Assembly (NCBI GenBank): GCA_963693315.1
Contig: OY856186.1
Location: forward strand, 135,906,396-135,970,395
Direction of reading: 5' to 3'
Length of the DNA: 64,000 nt
Source of the DNA: Diogma glabrata
Lineage: Eukaryota; Arthropoda; Insecta; Diptera; Cylindrotomidae
A program made the translations under genes and the position numbers. The notes beneath the pieces are model-generated. The model did no database searches and had not been told where the DNA came from. It saw only the letters and a list, made by a program, of their open reading frames with translations. Below are positions 23,036-34,639 of the stretch, in pieces; the first letter of the stretch is position 1, and every line of letters begins with the position of its first letter.

Positions 23036-23348
23036 TTATCCACGACTACAAGTAATTCAAATAATTTCATTCATGTTTTCCTGTTTAAGTTTGTATCGCC
23101 ATATTGAATGAAATGAAAAACAAAACCAAACATGTTTGTTTATTTTAGATTTTATATATGTATTGTTTTTGTTTTAACTGGTTTATATTACTATACCAAC
23201 AAATCAAGTTTTTAATTTGTTAGGGGAATTTTGAATAAATAAAGCGTAATAAAAGAAATAAAAAAGAATTTGATATATAGAAAAGGAATGAATACAATTA
23301 CAATGAAAGATATACGCATGGAAAGTATATATTCTTTAGTAGTCGTGG
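22901..23348. mobile_element. 448-bp insertion in Penelope-like arm, carries hairpin
   Basis: Comparing the two arms gives the empty site (GAAAGATATAAAATAATTTT) and shows an insertion with a 3-bp ATA duplication (22898-22900 and 23349-23351). It starts with an AATAGTAT hairpin and ends AGTAGTCGTGG. An internal inverted copy of TATCCACGACTAC lies at 23037. There are no standard terminal repeats, so the class is unknown. Confidence 0.65.
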
Positions 23349-23699
23349 ATAAAATAATTTTTATTTTGAGTTAATAAAAATAATTATTCTATTAAAAGTT
23401 TTTATGAAATTTTGTGTGCAATTTGTTCTTTTAAACAATTAATGTTTATTATCTGTTTTTTAAACTATTGTTAATTTTTTCAAGTATTTTTTTAAAAATT
23501 TTTTGATTATGTAAGTTTTTTGTTAATTTTTTGGTGTTGTTTCTAATTAATTGTTTTGTAGGTAATATTTAATATAATAAAATATATGTAAAATATATGT
23601 AGGGTCATCATCAGGGACCCGCAAGGTCGAAATATTGGAATAAACATATTTTTTTAAAATAATAAATAGTCTATAAATAAGCTACGACTGTGAAATAAA

Positions 23700-26465
23700 A
23701 AAAATAAATATTTCCCTTTTATGGAATAAATTATATTTACTAATATTTCAATTTGAATCAACATAATGAATCATTGTTGACAAGTTTCTCCTTTATTCTT
23801 TTTTTATATCATCCAAATGCAACAACTTTCTCCCCTAACCTTCATTATCACAAAATTATCACAGAATAAAATCTCACACTCACTTAACTTCAGTGCTTTT
23901 TGATCCAAACCAGAAATTTATCACAACATACTTAAATTCCCATTGAGCAAGAGACAAAATAAATACAAATTTCTCAGCCATCTCAAATTTTGTTTGAGCA
24001 TTGAAAAATTATGAAAAATAGTGCAGTCATGTTTCTATTTGACAAATTCTAAACTATTGGTCCCAAGAGTAACATAGAAACCAAAAACAAAAAAATGTTT
24101 GGGAAAGTAAACGCATCGTAATTTTTTGAACCACTGCTATTCTTTAACATTGTTTTTGTTCGTTTATATGTATTCTTTTGGTAAATAGAAAATTAGAATT
24201 TTTTTTTCAATATTTTCATGTGCTTAGAATTGTTAAGTTTCAGTCTATTTTTCATTTTGATTTTAAACATAAAAAACATTATTCAATAACACATTGTGAA
24301 ATGGGTAAAAAGAAAAAGGGTTAAATTATGGTATAGTAAATTGAGGAAAATTAATTTTTCTTTTCTGTTTTCTTTTGAAAAATTAGTTTTGTAATGTAGC
24401 TATTTGTTAAATGGATAAAAGTGTGAAACTAATTACAGTTTTGACTTATATTTGACATTTTACTATTTATGTTTTCAAAGAAAACTGAAAGACAAAAAAT
24501 TGATCTTATTGGAATTTTTGTTATATCTAACTTTAAACATAAAGTTATTCATACCAGTAAACGTTTTAAAAGAAAACTGATTTTGCAATCAATTAAAATT
24601 TATAACAAAAAAGTAAACAATTTGCATATTACCATAGAGAAATAGAGAAACTTTCTAGCTTTGATGACTTTTATACAGTGAATTGTAAAAACAGTGTGAA
24701 CGTCGTGTACTTTATTGTACTTTATTAATTTCTTAATTAATTATTGTGTACTTTATTAATTTCCATTTGATGTATCAAATCTTTTTGTATTGTAATAAAT
24801 TTTTGTATATATCAAAAATCATATGGTACGCTTATAATTTAATCGTCATCTCTGTACTAGATAATCATTTTCCGTAAAAATGTTTGTTAATAAATATCAT
24901 CAGCTTTATGTTCGACCTAATCAAAATACCATTATTTATAAAGAGATTTATAATTACCAACAAACCTCTTATTATCCAGATTAGTCAATTGTTTCCACCA
25001 ATAAAGGCGTTTACCATAAAATTGAATTATCAAAAGCCTAATTCGTTTTTAATCATTCAGTTTAACAAAGCCAACACAGGAAATCTGCATCAATAGTTAA
25101 CTTAAACAATTAACATTTCCAACTCATCACCATCCTTAAAAACAAATTTTAAATAACTGACTGTAGTCAACTTCTACTAGAATGACTTTACACAATTTTT
25201 CTATTTTCTATTACATTTGAAAAAAAAAATTACTTCAGATTGAATTTTAAATCGAAAAAAAAAATTTATTTACGATACAACCATCAGCCATGAATGACTT
25301 GTATATTAATTCATAATTTAGTTTAAATCAATTACAATTTCCCGCCTAAAGTAGAAAACTAAACAATCAAAAAATGAATTATAATCGTTTTTATAATTAA
25401 GAAATAATACGACGTAGGAAAAAATGGGATGATCAAACTCATGCCTCAACCCTGGGTAATGAATGGGTGATTATATATTTTTAGGAAAGTTTTTTTAATT
25501 GAAACATTTTGCAATGCTGTTTGTTTATTTATTTAATTTAAGCTATATTCAATTACTCATCAAAAATAACTAATATTTATTATTATAGACCTACAAAATA
25601 ATTTTTATAAAAATAATATAATATTCCACGAGGCAGCCACACGTTTATTTACATATTCCTCCTACTTTTTAAATTTTCGTCGATCAAAAGTAACAAATGA
25701 TGTTTTTGGTCAAAAATTATTTTTAAAAAAACTTCTCGTAGAAACTGTAAAAGGGAACCGAAAAAATTTAATTTAAGAATATTCAGTTTTAAATCTTTCT
25801 TCCCTTCCCTTAATGATACCCTTACATTTTTATTTAAATAAATAAAACCCACTAACAATAATAATCGGAATAATAATAATAATAATAATTTATCTTCCAA
25901 CTTTTAATTCCTTTTTATTAAAATTACCAAAAAATTAGGGGTTGAACGTTTTTTAGTTTAATTTAGTAGTTTCTGTGAACAGTTGGAAATTGCATATATG
26001 TATGGATTTTTGTTATCTACTATGGATTATTGTTGTTTATAGAGTTTTTGTGTTTAAGACTGGATGTGCCTGAGATTACGTTAAAATAAAATATTGTGCA
26101 TTTTTTGTTATTGAGTGGTACATGTGAATCAAGCATATGTTTTACACATTGTAATTTTAAGGTGCAATATATTGTAAACAAGTATTTTGCCGTAAATATT
26201 TTTCGTTTAAATGTTAAAATCATGAGTTTTAGATTTTGAAAATTTATGTTGTTTGCAACATATAATGACATCAAGGATATGTTGGTAGAAAATGATTTAT
26301 GGGTAATTGTTGTTATTTTTCATTGCTATTCTTACTTATGGTTCGTACAGTGTAATTCCATTTTTTTCCAAATTGTATGAATTTGTACAAAATGCATGGC
26401 GAATAAATAAAAGTTGGTGCTAGATTTAGATACTTACGGAAAAAGGCTGTAGTTTTTGCGAATAC
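23700..26465. other. AT-rich stretch, no gene seen
   Basis: About 2.8 kb. It contains the second copy of a dispersed repeat (24475-24540, like 20440-20520) and an (AAT)n run near 25870. Open frames up to 84 codons (24884-25096, 25649-25900, 26020-26274) show no domain and low-complexity composition. Confidence 0.5.
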
Positions 26466-26469
26466 GTTC

Positions 26470-28472
26470 ACTCAAAAAAATTTGCCCGGTAAGATTCACA
26501 AAATCGTTTTGTAAAAGTGCTAACAAAATTTGTTTGTGAATTTGCCAAAAAATACTAATCTTGATACAAAATTTTGTATAGTCTATTTGACTTTTTTAAA
26601 TCTGAAAAAAAAAAATTGTAAACTAACCAATTGTTTTTGTGATTTGGATTACAAATGTACAAAATCATAAATATTTCTAGATGCAAATTTTTTGCATTCT
26701 TTTAACAAAAATGTTGTTAAGGTTTATGTTGCTTTTTTTAAATTTTAAATCATATCTCACTTAAGCTAGAATTACTACACGGGTGAAATCGTCCGACGAC
26801 GACGTTAGTAACATTAGAATACACAGGATACATATACATTTCAAACACAACTACAGCGATAAACGAAAAAGTTTTTTTCGTCGGAGAAAATTTAGCTTCT
26901 ATTTCTAATTTATCGTCGGCGATGATTATTTCCAGATATCAATTTTATTTTTATTTGGCTGCAATGCAACGGTAACTTTTAATGTCGTCAACTGAATTTT
27001 CAGTTTATGTTCAAAGTTCGGTTTTATTCATTTATATATTTTCATAATTTGTATTTTATATTTTATTTTTAAAATTAGTTATTAGTAGAAAAATTATTAT
27101 TATTTATTTACTAGTAAAAATTAGTTATTTTTATAATTGAAATTTGTGAAATTCATTTTTAAAAAGAACAAAGTATTTTAGTTTATGCAATTTTATTTTT
27201 GACAGCTTTTCACGCTGACGCCTTTATTCTGGTTACAACAGCGAAATTGTAGACGTTTTTTTTTATCGTCCGACGTTATCGTTCGTGTTGTGTTTCTACC
27301 TTTATCCATAACAAAATAAAATTCAATTGTACAAAGTTTTGTAAAATTTTGTCAACAGAAAAATAACATTCTACAATTTTTACTGTCAAACTTAATACGA
27401 ATATTGTAGATTTTTTTTTAAACTTTACAGACTTATGCAATTTAAAAAAACAAACACATTTTTTACAAAAAAAACTTTGCTTTTACAATGCTATTACAAA
27501 TTTTCATAAATTGAAATTATGTATAACCAAAATTGGTATCAAACAATTTCAGTTTCAATTTGGTTGTCTAAGTAAAAATTCGAAGATATTTTTTAAAATT
27601 GTGATTATTTAGCAATGTCTATTCATGATAAATAGTGATAGTGAAAATACATATATGATAAATTTAGAAGACATACTCTATGCACAGGTGAGAAATTTTA
27701 CATATTTCGATATTAATAGGCCACTTATACCGATTGCGTAGATATTGGAATTGACTCTTAGAGATAATGGATGAACTGAATTGGATCCGATCCGATCTAT
27801 AACATATTTCAAAACCTACGTAGTCGGTGACAGCAAGCATAAAGTAAAAAGATATCACAACTCCTTCATTGGTTTTTTAGATCCTAAAATTGATTTTACA
27901 GTGCTACCTCAGTTGGAAAGCTTAGGCTGTGATAATATAACGGCGTATTAATATGTTTTAAATTTGTTTTTTAAAATGATGCAGATATTTCAATATAAAA
28001 ATATAACATAAAAAAATATAAAAAAATTATAAGATAATAAAAAATAAAAATAAAATAAATGCTAGCAAAAAATTGTGTTTTGTTTATTAACGAAGAACTA
28101 ATATATATGAATGATAGTTTTACAAAAAAAAAAATATTAAATCCATAAATCTCTTTTGTTGACCAAATAAAAAAATTTGTTATTTTTTTAAAACCTTTTT
28201 GAAAACAAAAATTAATTTTGAGGATTTTACAAAACGTTTAATAAAATCAAAAATGTTTCGGGCAATTTTACAATTTAATTTATAAAGCTTACAATATTTT
28301 GCTGGATGTTAGTATAAGAGTTTGTAGTGTTTACAAATAATTTTTTGTATATCTACAATATTTATTGTAAAAATGTAAATTTAACAAAAATTTTTGTGTG
28401 TTGTATATTTATAAAAAAAATTGTAGAACGTATGTAGAATTTTGTTAGTTTCACTTAGTTTTTTTTCTGAGT
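26470..28472. mobile_element. 2-kb TIR element with ACAAAATTTTGT-type words
   Basis: Short inverted ends ACTCA(G)AAAAAAA, flanked by GTTC on both sides (26466-26469 and 28473-28476), which fits a 4-bp target duplication. Both ends are filled with variants of a palindromic word (ACAAAATTTTGTA, CACAAAATCGTTTTGTAA). No transposase is visible. A second word-rich stretch (about 26775-27295, TCGTCCGACG and CGTCGG) looks like a nested element. Confidence 0.5.
26775..27295. mobile_element. Possible nested element with TCGTCCGACG words
   Basis: ATCGTCCGACGACGACG at the left, TCGTCGGAGAA and ATCGTCGGCGATG inside, ATCGTCCGACGTTATCG at the right. The GC-rich words contrast with the surrounding AT-rich DNA. 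Ends and target duplication are not resolved. Confidence 0.3.
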
Positions 28473-28854
28473 GTTCAACCTCAACAAATACTATGATTAC
28501 ATATGATGTTTTACCTAACAAAACTTTTCTCTATATCCAATAGTAACAAAAACCCATGCAAAAATATGTGGTCATTTTTTAAATAGCACATGAATGTTTC
28601 TGAACTAGCATGCTCTTTAACTTTATTCAACTACCAATATACCCTGAATTTAAAATTAACGACGTGAATTTGCGAAATGCATCTGAGGCAATAGTTAAAC
28701 AAGCTCTTTTTGCTGCCTGAAATATATTTTCCTTGACATTTCATAATTTTTTATGTTTTGTATATTCATCGGGAAAATTTTTTTTTCGGCAAACGGCTGT
28801 AAAATTTAACTTGACTGCCGGTAGGGAGAAGGTTAAAGTCTTACGTTTTTGACA
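28473..28854. other. AT-rich stretch, nothing recognised
   Basis: No gene seen. Confidence 0.4.
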
Positions 28855-29020
28855 TGTAATCAAGGCGGCTGTAAAGTATCGCCGTTTTTTAATTTTTTTA
28901 ACGGTGAAAGTAAAGCTACTTTCATATTTTTACGGCGGCAGTAAAGTAACTGTCATATACAATTTACATAAGTGTCGCATTTTTTTTCCATATTTTACGG
29001 AGGTAGTAAAGTAACATATC
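28855..29020. repeat. Short degenerate repeat, ACGGCGGCAGTAAAGTAAC
   Basis: Variants of CGGCGGC.GTAAAGTA..C occur at about 28865, 28933 and 28997, with TTCATATTTTTACGG-like spacers. Three units of about 65-70 bp. Confidence 0.5.
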
Positions 29021-29743
29021 ATGAGATTATGAGTTTGTTCCAAACAGCATGATGGCTGCTGCGTTCATTTTAATGAATTAAAAACAATTACCTACTAAAT
29101 CATATTACCCACTAATTCATATTTATAAAATTATTACCTACGAACTCATATTTATAAAAATTTGATATTTTAATTTCATATTTATAAAAAACTAGGGGTA
29201 TCTCCGCCCTCCCCCCTCCTCTTGCACACCAACTCCCTATCCATCACAATCCAACCTCTTCTAATCTATTTTGTATGCACGTCCTGCTTAACTAATTTTA
29301 CAAAAATACATTGTGAGGCGTACTGCAAATTTTTATACGAAATATATTGTCGAATGGCAAGGCAAGTTTAAGCACAAATTGTTGGAAATAATAATAATAA
29401 GGAAATGTAAAAGCAGCTTTTGTTTTTCTTTATTTTATTTCATAGCAATTTACAAGAATAAAACTATGCAAAAATAAAGATGCGAAAACCAATTCGATTC
29501 CGAATTTCCGAAAATTTTCTATGCTGTTATGTTTCTTCTTTAGAATAATTTCTGGTTCTGATTCTTGCCGCTATAAAGGGGAGATAAGAAAAGAAATTTC
29601 AAAAATTTACTTTGGCGAAATGAATAGCATAGCACCCAGAACGATGACATATGGAGCTAAGTTTATTTATGCATCGTAAATCAGTTAATTCTTTCAAAAT
29701 GTCAGCTTTGAAATATATTTTCTTACATTTTTAATATATGGTT
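29021..29743. other. AT-rich stretch, nothing recognised
   Basis: A minor direct repeat (ATATTTATAAAA..TTACCTAC) occurs near 29090-29190. No gene. Confidence 0.4.
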
Positions 29744-29939
29744 TACACCCAATTCTGTTTTTACACGGTCTTTTTTTAGACGGTTTTGATATAACACGGT
29801 CTAGAAAAAAAATTTAAATTCGTTTTTACACGGTTTTATTCGAAATAGCACGGTTTAAATTTTGAAGAAAATATGCATTTTTTTTCTATATACAAAGCCA
29901 GGCATGTTTAGTGTTAATCATAATAAATTATAAATTAAC

Positions 29940-30690
29940 CTCTCTTAATATCCGAAGATAATACGTCCAACTAGGGATTAGGATTAAGTTTGAATAAATT
30001 AAGTTTCTTTAAAAAGTTTATGAACGTTATCTTTAAAATTTTGAGGATTAAAGCTATCAGGGAAAACCCTTGCTGGTGAGACATTCCATAGATGAGAGAC
30101 TCTGCTGAAAAAATCACGCTGAAAAGCAACACTTCTGAACTTTTTTATATGAAGTGTAAAATGATGGGCTACAAAATTTACTCTGGTGTTACGCGATAGG
30201 TTGCTAGTTCATGTAAAATTGATTTTATCTCAGTGGAAGTTTGTTCATCCACAATGTATTAATAGAAAATTCTCAGATCAGCAACATTTCTTCTGTGTTG
30301 CAAGGAATCTAACTCATTAATAAGAGTTGAGTTGCTAATTAGTTTAACAGCTCTGCGCTGAACAAACTCAATTTACTTCAAACTACTAACATCAGATACA
30401 CCCCATATGTGAGAACAATACTCCATGCAGGGAGTATAAATGATTTATAAATTAAAAGAAGTTGTTCGCCATTGAAAAGCTTACGAAATCGTTCGCTATT
30501 GAAAAGCTTACGAAATCGTTCCAAAAACCTCAATTTTTGAACAGCGTTCCTAGCTAGGTTAAAAATATGAAAATTTCATTTCATATTGTTTTCAACTTCT
30601 ATTCCTCAAAGTGGGTATGTACAGTTGATCAATTTTCTTAGAAAATTTTTAACGCTAATCTTAAATTATAATAATTTATTTTGAACAAAG
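29940..30690 (-). pseudogene. Jockey/CR1-like RT, C-terminal fragment
   Basis: The minus strand encodes, with several stops, PCMEYCSHIWGV, FVQRRAVKLISNSTLINELDSLQHRRNVADL and TEIKSILHELATYRV. This is the conserved post-RT region of jockey/CR1-like ORF2 proteins. It continues into a decayed C-terminus towards 29940. The 5' part is missing, as in typical 5'-truncated insertions. It parallels the next fragment on the right. Confidence 0.7.
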
Positions 30691-30859
30691 ACCGTAATAC
30701 CTTAATTAAATTAATATTTTAATTAAATTTTATTAAAAAAATTAATTTAATTTTTTTTTTTAATTAATTTGTAATACCATTATTGGTGGCAATAAAATTT
30801 AATTAAAATATTAATCTAATCTTAAAGTTTGAAGGACGAAAATTATTTTATCTTATTAT

Positions 30860-31430
30860 ACTCTTATTGATACTCTGGTGTAACGGGTCAAGTTGTCAAG
30901 TTTGCAGGCTTAGGTAAAATCGAAGCCCATTTATCCATAATGTAAAATACCGTCAAATCAGCGACATACCAGGAATCAAGCTCATTAATAAGATTTGAAT
31001 TGCTGATCAATTTAACAGCCCTCTGTTGTATAGAATCAATCAAGACCTGTATGGTACACTCCATATGTGACAACAATAATCCATACAGGGGTGATTAAAT
31101 AACTTCTCCATTAAAAGAAGCATTTTGCCTAACTCAACGACCCAAAAATATTAGTTTTTGACCAACTTTCTTAGTTAGGCTAAAAATATGAGAATTCCAC
31201 TTAATATTATTTTTCATCTCAACTCGTAGAAGTCTAATGAATTCTTTCTCTTCAAGATCATTTTTCGTCAAGAATCAAACTTTGATGGAAAAGGATTAGA
31301 TGTTGATAACCTAAAAAATAGCAAACTTGAGTTTTGCTCGCGTTGAACCTAAAATTTTTAGCAATACCCGATTCCATTACTGTTTTTAAATCAATGTTTA
31401 ATGACTCTATCACATTTGACCTAGTTTTTT
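30860..31430 (-). pseudogene. Jockey/CR1-like RT fragment, second copy
   Basis: The minus strand contains a thumb-like region (KNDLEEKEFIRLL, NNIKWNSHIFSLTKKVGQK) and then SIQQRAVKLISNSNLINELDSW, followed by VADLTVFYIMDKW. Stops and frameshifts are frequent. It is paralogous to the adjacent left fragment and breaks off before the C-terminal domain. Confidence 0.7.
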
Positions 31431-31479
31431 TTAATTAATTAGTTAGACATGTTAGCACACTAAATATGAAATAATCATT

Positions 31480-31754
31480 ATTCAGACTCTTTGAATATCC
31501 GAAGATGTACCATGTCAACTATAAAGGAAGGAGATGAGGAAAATGGAAGGAATGAGGATATAGGGATAGCTATACTAATTGTTTTCAATGACGATAGACA
31601 TTTTGTTTAAATGCCTGAGGGACAAATTCATCGGGAAATACAGAGGAGGGCATTGAGTTCCACAATTTGGTCACTCTATTAAAATAATCATTCTGGAAGG
31701 ACATAGTTCTACAACGAGGTATTTGGACAGCAAATGGGTGAGATAACTCTGAAG
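31480..31754 (-). pseudogene. Non-LTR C-terminus, 3' side of hAT insertion
   Basis: The minus strand encodes HPFAVQIPRCRTMSFQNDYF, then NRVTKLWNSMPSSVFPDEF, the standard C-terminal block of jockey/CR1-like ORF2. The reading continues on the other side of the hAT element at 33959, so this is one fragment split by that insertion. The last eight bases (31747-31754) are the hAT target duplication. Confidence 0.8.
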
Positions 31755-31918
31755 TGGGGCTTCTCTCCCGGGATCCCGTTGTCCCGGGATCTCGGGATCC
31801 CGCAGTGAAAAAGACTCATGAGAAATCCCGGGAATCAAGGTGGATCCCGGGATTTCCAGTTGTTCTGGAATTTGATTTGTATGTTTAACACTATTTTTAG
31901 GACAGTTGCAAGAAAATT

Positions 31919-32812
31919 ACATATGAGCAATTTCACGAAGATTCAACAACGTTTTGACTTGACCCCTTTTAATTTTGATTATTTTTTGTTTATAGATAGT
32001 CTTTGATAAATAAAAAATACAAGTTCTCTTAGGATTTTTATTTTCGACCAGGGGTCTTCACAGGGTGTCCCTCAATTTTTGTTATTTTGTGATGTGAGTG
32101 CATTTTGACGAGCGATTGTAGAAAAACTACTCAATCGATTTTCATAAATGATATGTCGTTGAATTAGAACAAAGTTTTTGAAAATGTACACCGTTAATTT
32201 TTTGAAATAATTCTTAACGGTGTAACATAAGAAAAAAATGGTGTAATTGAAAAAAAGATAGCATAGCCTTTTTTTTTTTTAACTAAATTGAAGCTTATTT
32301 TATATCTAACAACTTGTGAAAGTTTAGGACTGGCATCATTTTTTGTTTTAGAGATAAAATTCGTTGTGCACATGACTGTCGGGAATCAGTTTTTTTTGTT
32401 CTGAAGGAAAATTATAAAAATGGCGATTTTTAGATTCAGATTTTTTTTTGTATGTTAAATATCAAATATTTTATTATTAAATGAACTTTTTAAAAAGCAA
32501 TTTCAGTCAAGTTCAGCAAAATTTTGCGACATTTTGACTCGACCCTTTTTAATTTTGTTTATTTTGGTCTATATTTAAAAAAATTCTACTTGAAGCCGTA
32601 TTTTTCATTTATCAAAGGCTATCTATAAACTAATATTGTAACAATAACAATAAAAATTGAGGGGCACCCTGTGAAGACCCCTGGTCGAAAAAAAAAATTC
32701 TAAGAGAACTTGTATTTTTTATTTATCAAAGACTATCTATAAACAAAAAATAATCAAAATTAAAAGGGGTCAAGTCAAAACGTTGTTGAATCTTCGTGAA
32801 ATTGCTCATATA
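31919..32812. mobile_element. 894-bp element with ~175-bp inverted repeats
   Basis: Left arm 31919-32092 and right arm 32637-32812 are inverted copies starting ATATGAGCAATTTCACGAAG and containing CCAGGGGTCTTCACAGGGTG. Arms are nearly identical. A diverged direct relative of the arm start (TTTTGACTCGACCC) lies internally near 32535. It is nested in the hAT element, so it is younger. No coding region. Confidence 0.75.
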
Positions 32813-33359
32813 TTAATGCTTTTATATTTTATTTGTATAATAAAAATTCGCTACAAAATTCAATTAAATTTTGATTTAAAATCACAAAATATAAATTTAC
32901 AACAGAAAACGCGTAAATAATATTTCACTGGGCCAGACAACCATAAAACGAATAACATTTTTTAGTGGAGAATTTTGTTTATATGCAGTGGAGGATTTTG
33001 TTTATATGCAGTGGCTGTTTACAGATTACGTAACGAAATGTTTTCCATTTCAACCTTCTCCTCCCTTACGGAACACATTGTAACAAGCAATTTTGACAAT
33101 TTTCTTCCAACCGTAACAATCCACTTTCGCACCCTAAGGCCGTTACGCAATTTGTGAACTACCCACAATGGGATATTTCGTTTTTAAATAATAAATAAAT
33201 TGAGAAACAATAAGTCCTTTCCTCTTAGAGTGTATGCTTTAATACATATCCTTTCATTTATGGATTTTGTTGTATTCCTTAAATGTTGGACTCATGAGAA
33301 ATTTTTCTGATATTATGAGATTTTTCTAAAATGATAATTCTAAACGAATTTTTCCAAAA
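32813..33359. other. Internal hAT sequence, non-coding as seen
   Basis: Contains a short direct repeat (TTTTGTTTATATGCAGTGG at about 32974 and 32997). No intact frame. Confidence 0.4.
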
Positions 33360-33602
33360 AATGGTAGCATTATAAAAAGTATACTTGAAAGTATTGATAA
33401 GGAAAATGAAAATACACATTTGAAATTTGATTTGTGTATGAAAAAACACACAGTTGCCATTACCACTGATGGAGCAATCTCTATGATGAAATATGAAAGG
33501 TTCAGCGGTAGTAAGCATCAACTATGCACACGGACTGCATTAAGCTGATGTGATGTGCTTTATAAAAAACAATCGAGTACTGATTTAACTGTATCAGATT
33601 AG
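33360..33602 (+). pseudogene. hAT transposase fragment
   Basis: The reading NGSIIKSILESIDKE, KHTVAITTDGAISMMKYERF, SGSKHQLCTRTALS, stop, CDVLYKKQ matches the central part of hAT transposases. The TTDGA Asp is the second catalytic acidic residue. The usual C-x2-H of the CxxH motif after HQLC is altered (CTRT), and a TGA interrupts it before CDVLY. Only about 80 codons can be read. The enzyme is inactive, and mobilisation would need another copy. Confidence 0.75.
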
Positions 33603-33958
33603 GAGCGAAGCGTTAAGGCAAATTAAATTAAAACACACTTTCTTGACATCTTTATATTTATTATAAATCGAATCATTCTCATATCATTCTCAAGAATTGC
33701 TCTCAAGTAAAAGGCTTTAGCTTTCTTCGAGAAAGAAAGCTTAGTTTTTGAAATCGATTGTTTTATAATAAAATATTAAGATACCCAAAAAGTGTGTTTA
33801 AACTGCACTCCAACAATTATCTCATATCTATTTTAGTTTTTAATTACTGGCTTTTAATTTATTATATTTTATCCCGGGAAATCCCGGAATATATGCGATT
33901 TTATCCCGTTATCCCGGGAAACAAAATTTAGCGGGAAATGAGAAGCCCTACTCTGAAG

Positions 33959-34560
33959 TTCTTGTTCACCGATTAAATTGCGCACACGATGGAAGGATAT
34001 TTTGAATTTCCTTAGAGGAGAATTCGCTAAAGTTATATATAGTGTCATTAAACGCTGAGTATATATTAGGTATTTCAGAAGAAGCATTAAGCGTGCATCA
34101 TAAGCAAAACTATGGATTTAATGAATCGTTGAGTGCAACAAGTCAATATATATAAGATAAAGAGTTGGGGATAGAGTGGAACTTTGAATAACGCCTGCAT
34201 TAGTTGAAAAGATATCTAATGAAAAACCGTCGACATTAACTTAAAATTTACGCTCAGATATAAAGATCTAAACTCAGGAAATAATGTGCTCATCTAAGTC
34301 ATAGCATCGCAATTTGTATATAAGATTGTTGAGCTATACTTTGTCAAATGTTTTGGTTATATTAATTAAACAGCACTGAAAGTCTCACTATGATTTTCAA
34401 GTGACTCGTTCCAGATATGTTTGACAAAGAAAGTAAATTTTTCGTCACTCTTTTTTTCGACGAAAACCGAATTGTCTTTAAGTATTTTTGACCAGTTAAC
34501 TAAGAACATCATATTTTTAAAATTAATGTTTTTCTCAAATTTTTTAGCTACAATCGACCA
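33959..34560 (-). pseudogene. Non-LTR RT palm region, 5' side of hAT insertion
   Basis: From about 34380 leftwards the minus strand gives KTFDKV, LNNLIYKLRCYDLDEHIIS, SERKF.VNVDGF, then NAGVIQSSTLSPTLYLIYI and IHSFAYDA. This is an RT with a damaged Y/FADD box and several stops. Towards 33959 it reads KFKISFHRVRNLIGEQELQS and joins the C-terminal block at 31754 across the hAT target site. The thumb region is deleted. Confidence 0.75.
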
Positions 34561-34639
34561 GTTTGATATAGATTTGTAATTTGTTGGATCCGTTTTCGTA
34601 CCTTTATTGGAACTGACTGTACACTAGCCATTTCCCAAA

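Larger units (their letters stand above)
22005..23697 (+). mobile_element. Penelope-like element with inverted terminal repeats
   Basis: A left arm of about 370 bp (22005-22374) is inverted on the right (22860-22900 plus 23349-23697), including the end CAGTCGTAGCTTATTTATAG and its inverse. Between them lies a GIY-YIG endonuclease remnant, the hallmark of Penelope-like elements. The reverse transcriptase part is missing. The right arm carries a 448-bp insertion. Both arms hold a CTGATGATGACC-loop-GGTC(G/A)AAAT motif, compatible with the hammerhead ribozyme motif known in the terminal repeats of these elements. In the right arm the first box is flipped (CATCATCAG). Confidence 0.75.
31755..33950 (+). 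mobile_element. hAT DNA transposon, degenerate
   Basis: Exact 8-bp target duplication CTCTGAAG (31747-31754 and 33951-33958) and terminal repeats T(G/A)GGGCTTCTC with subterminal CCCGGGATCCCG words on both sides. This is diagnostic of hAT. It carries a transposase remnant at 33360-33602 and is interrupted by an inverted-repeat element at 31919-32812. It was inserted into a non-LTR ORF. Confidence 0.88.
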
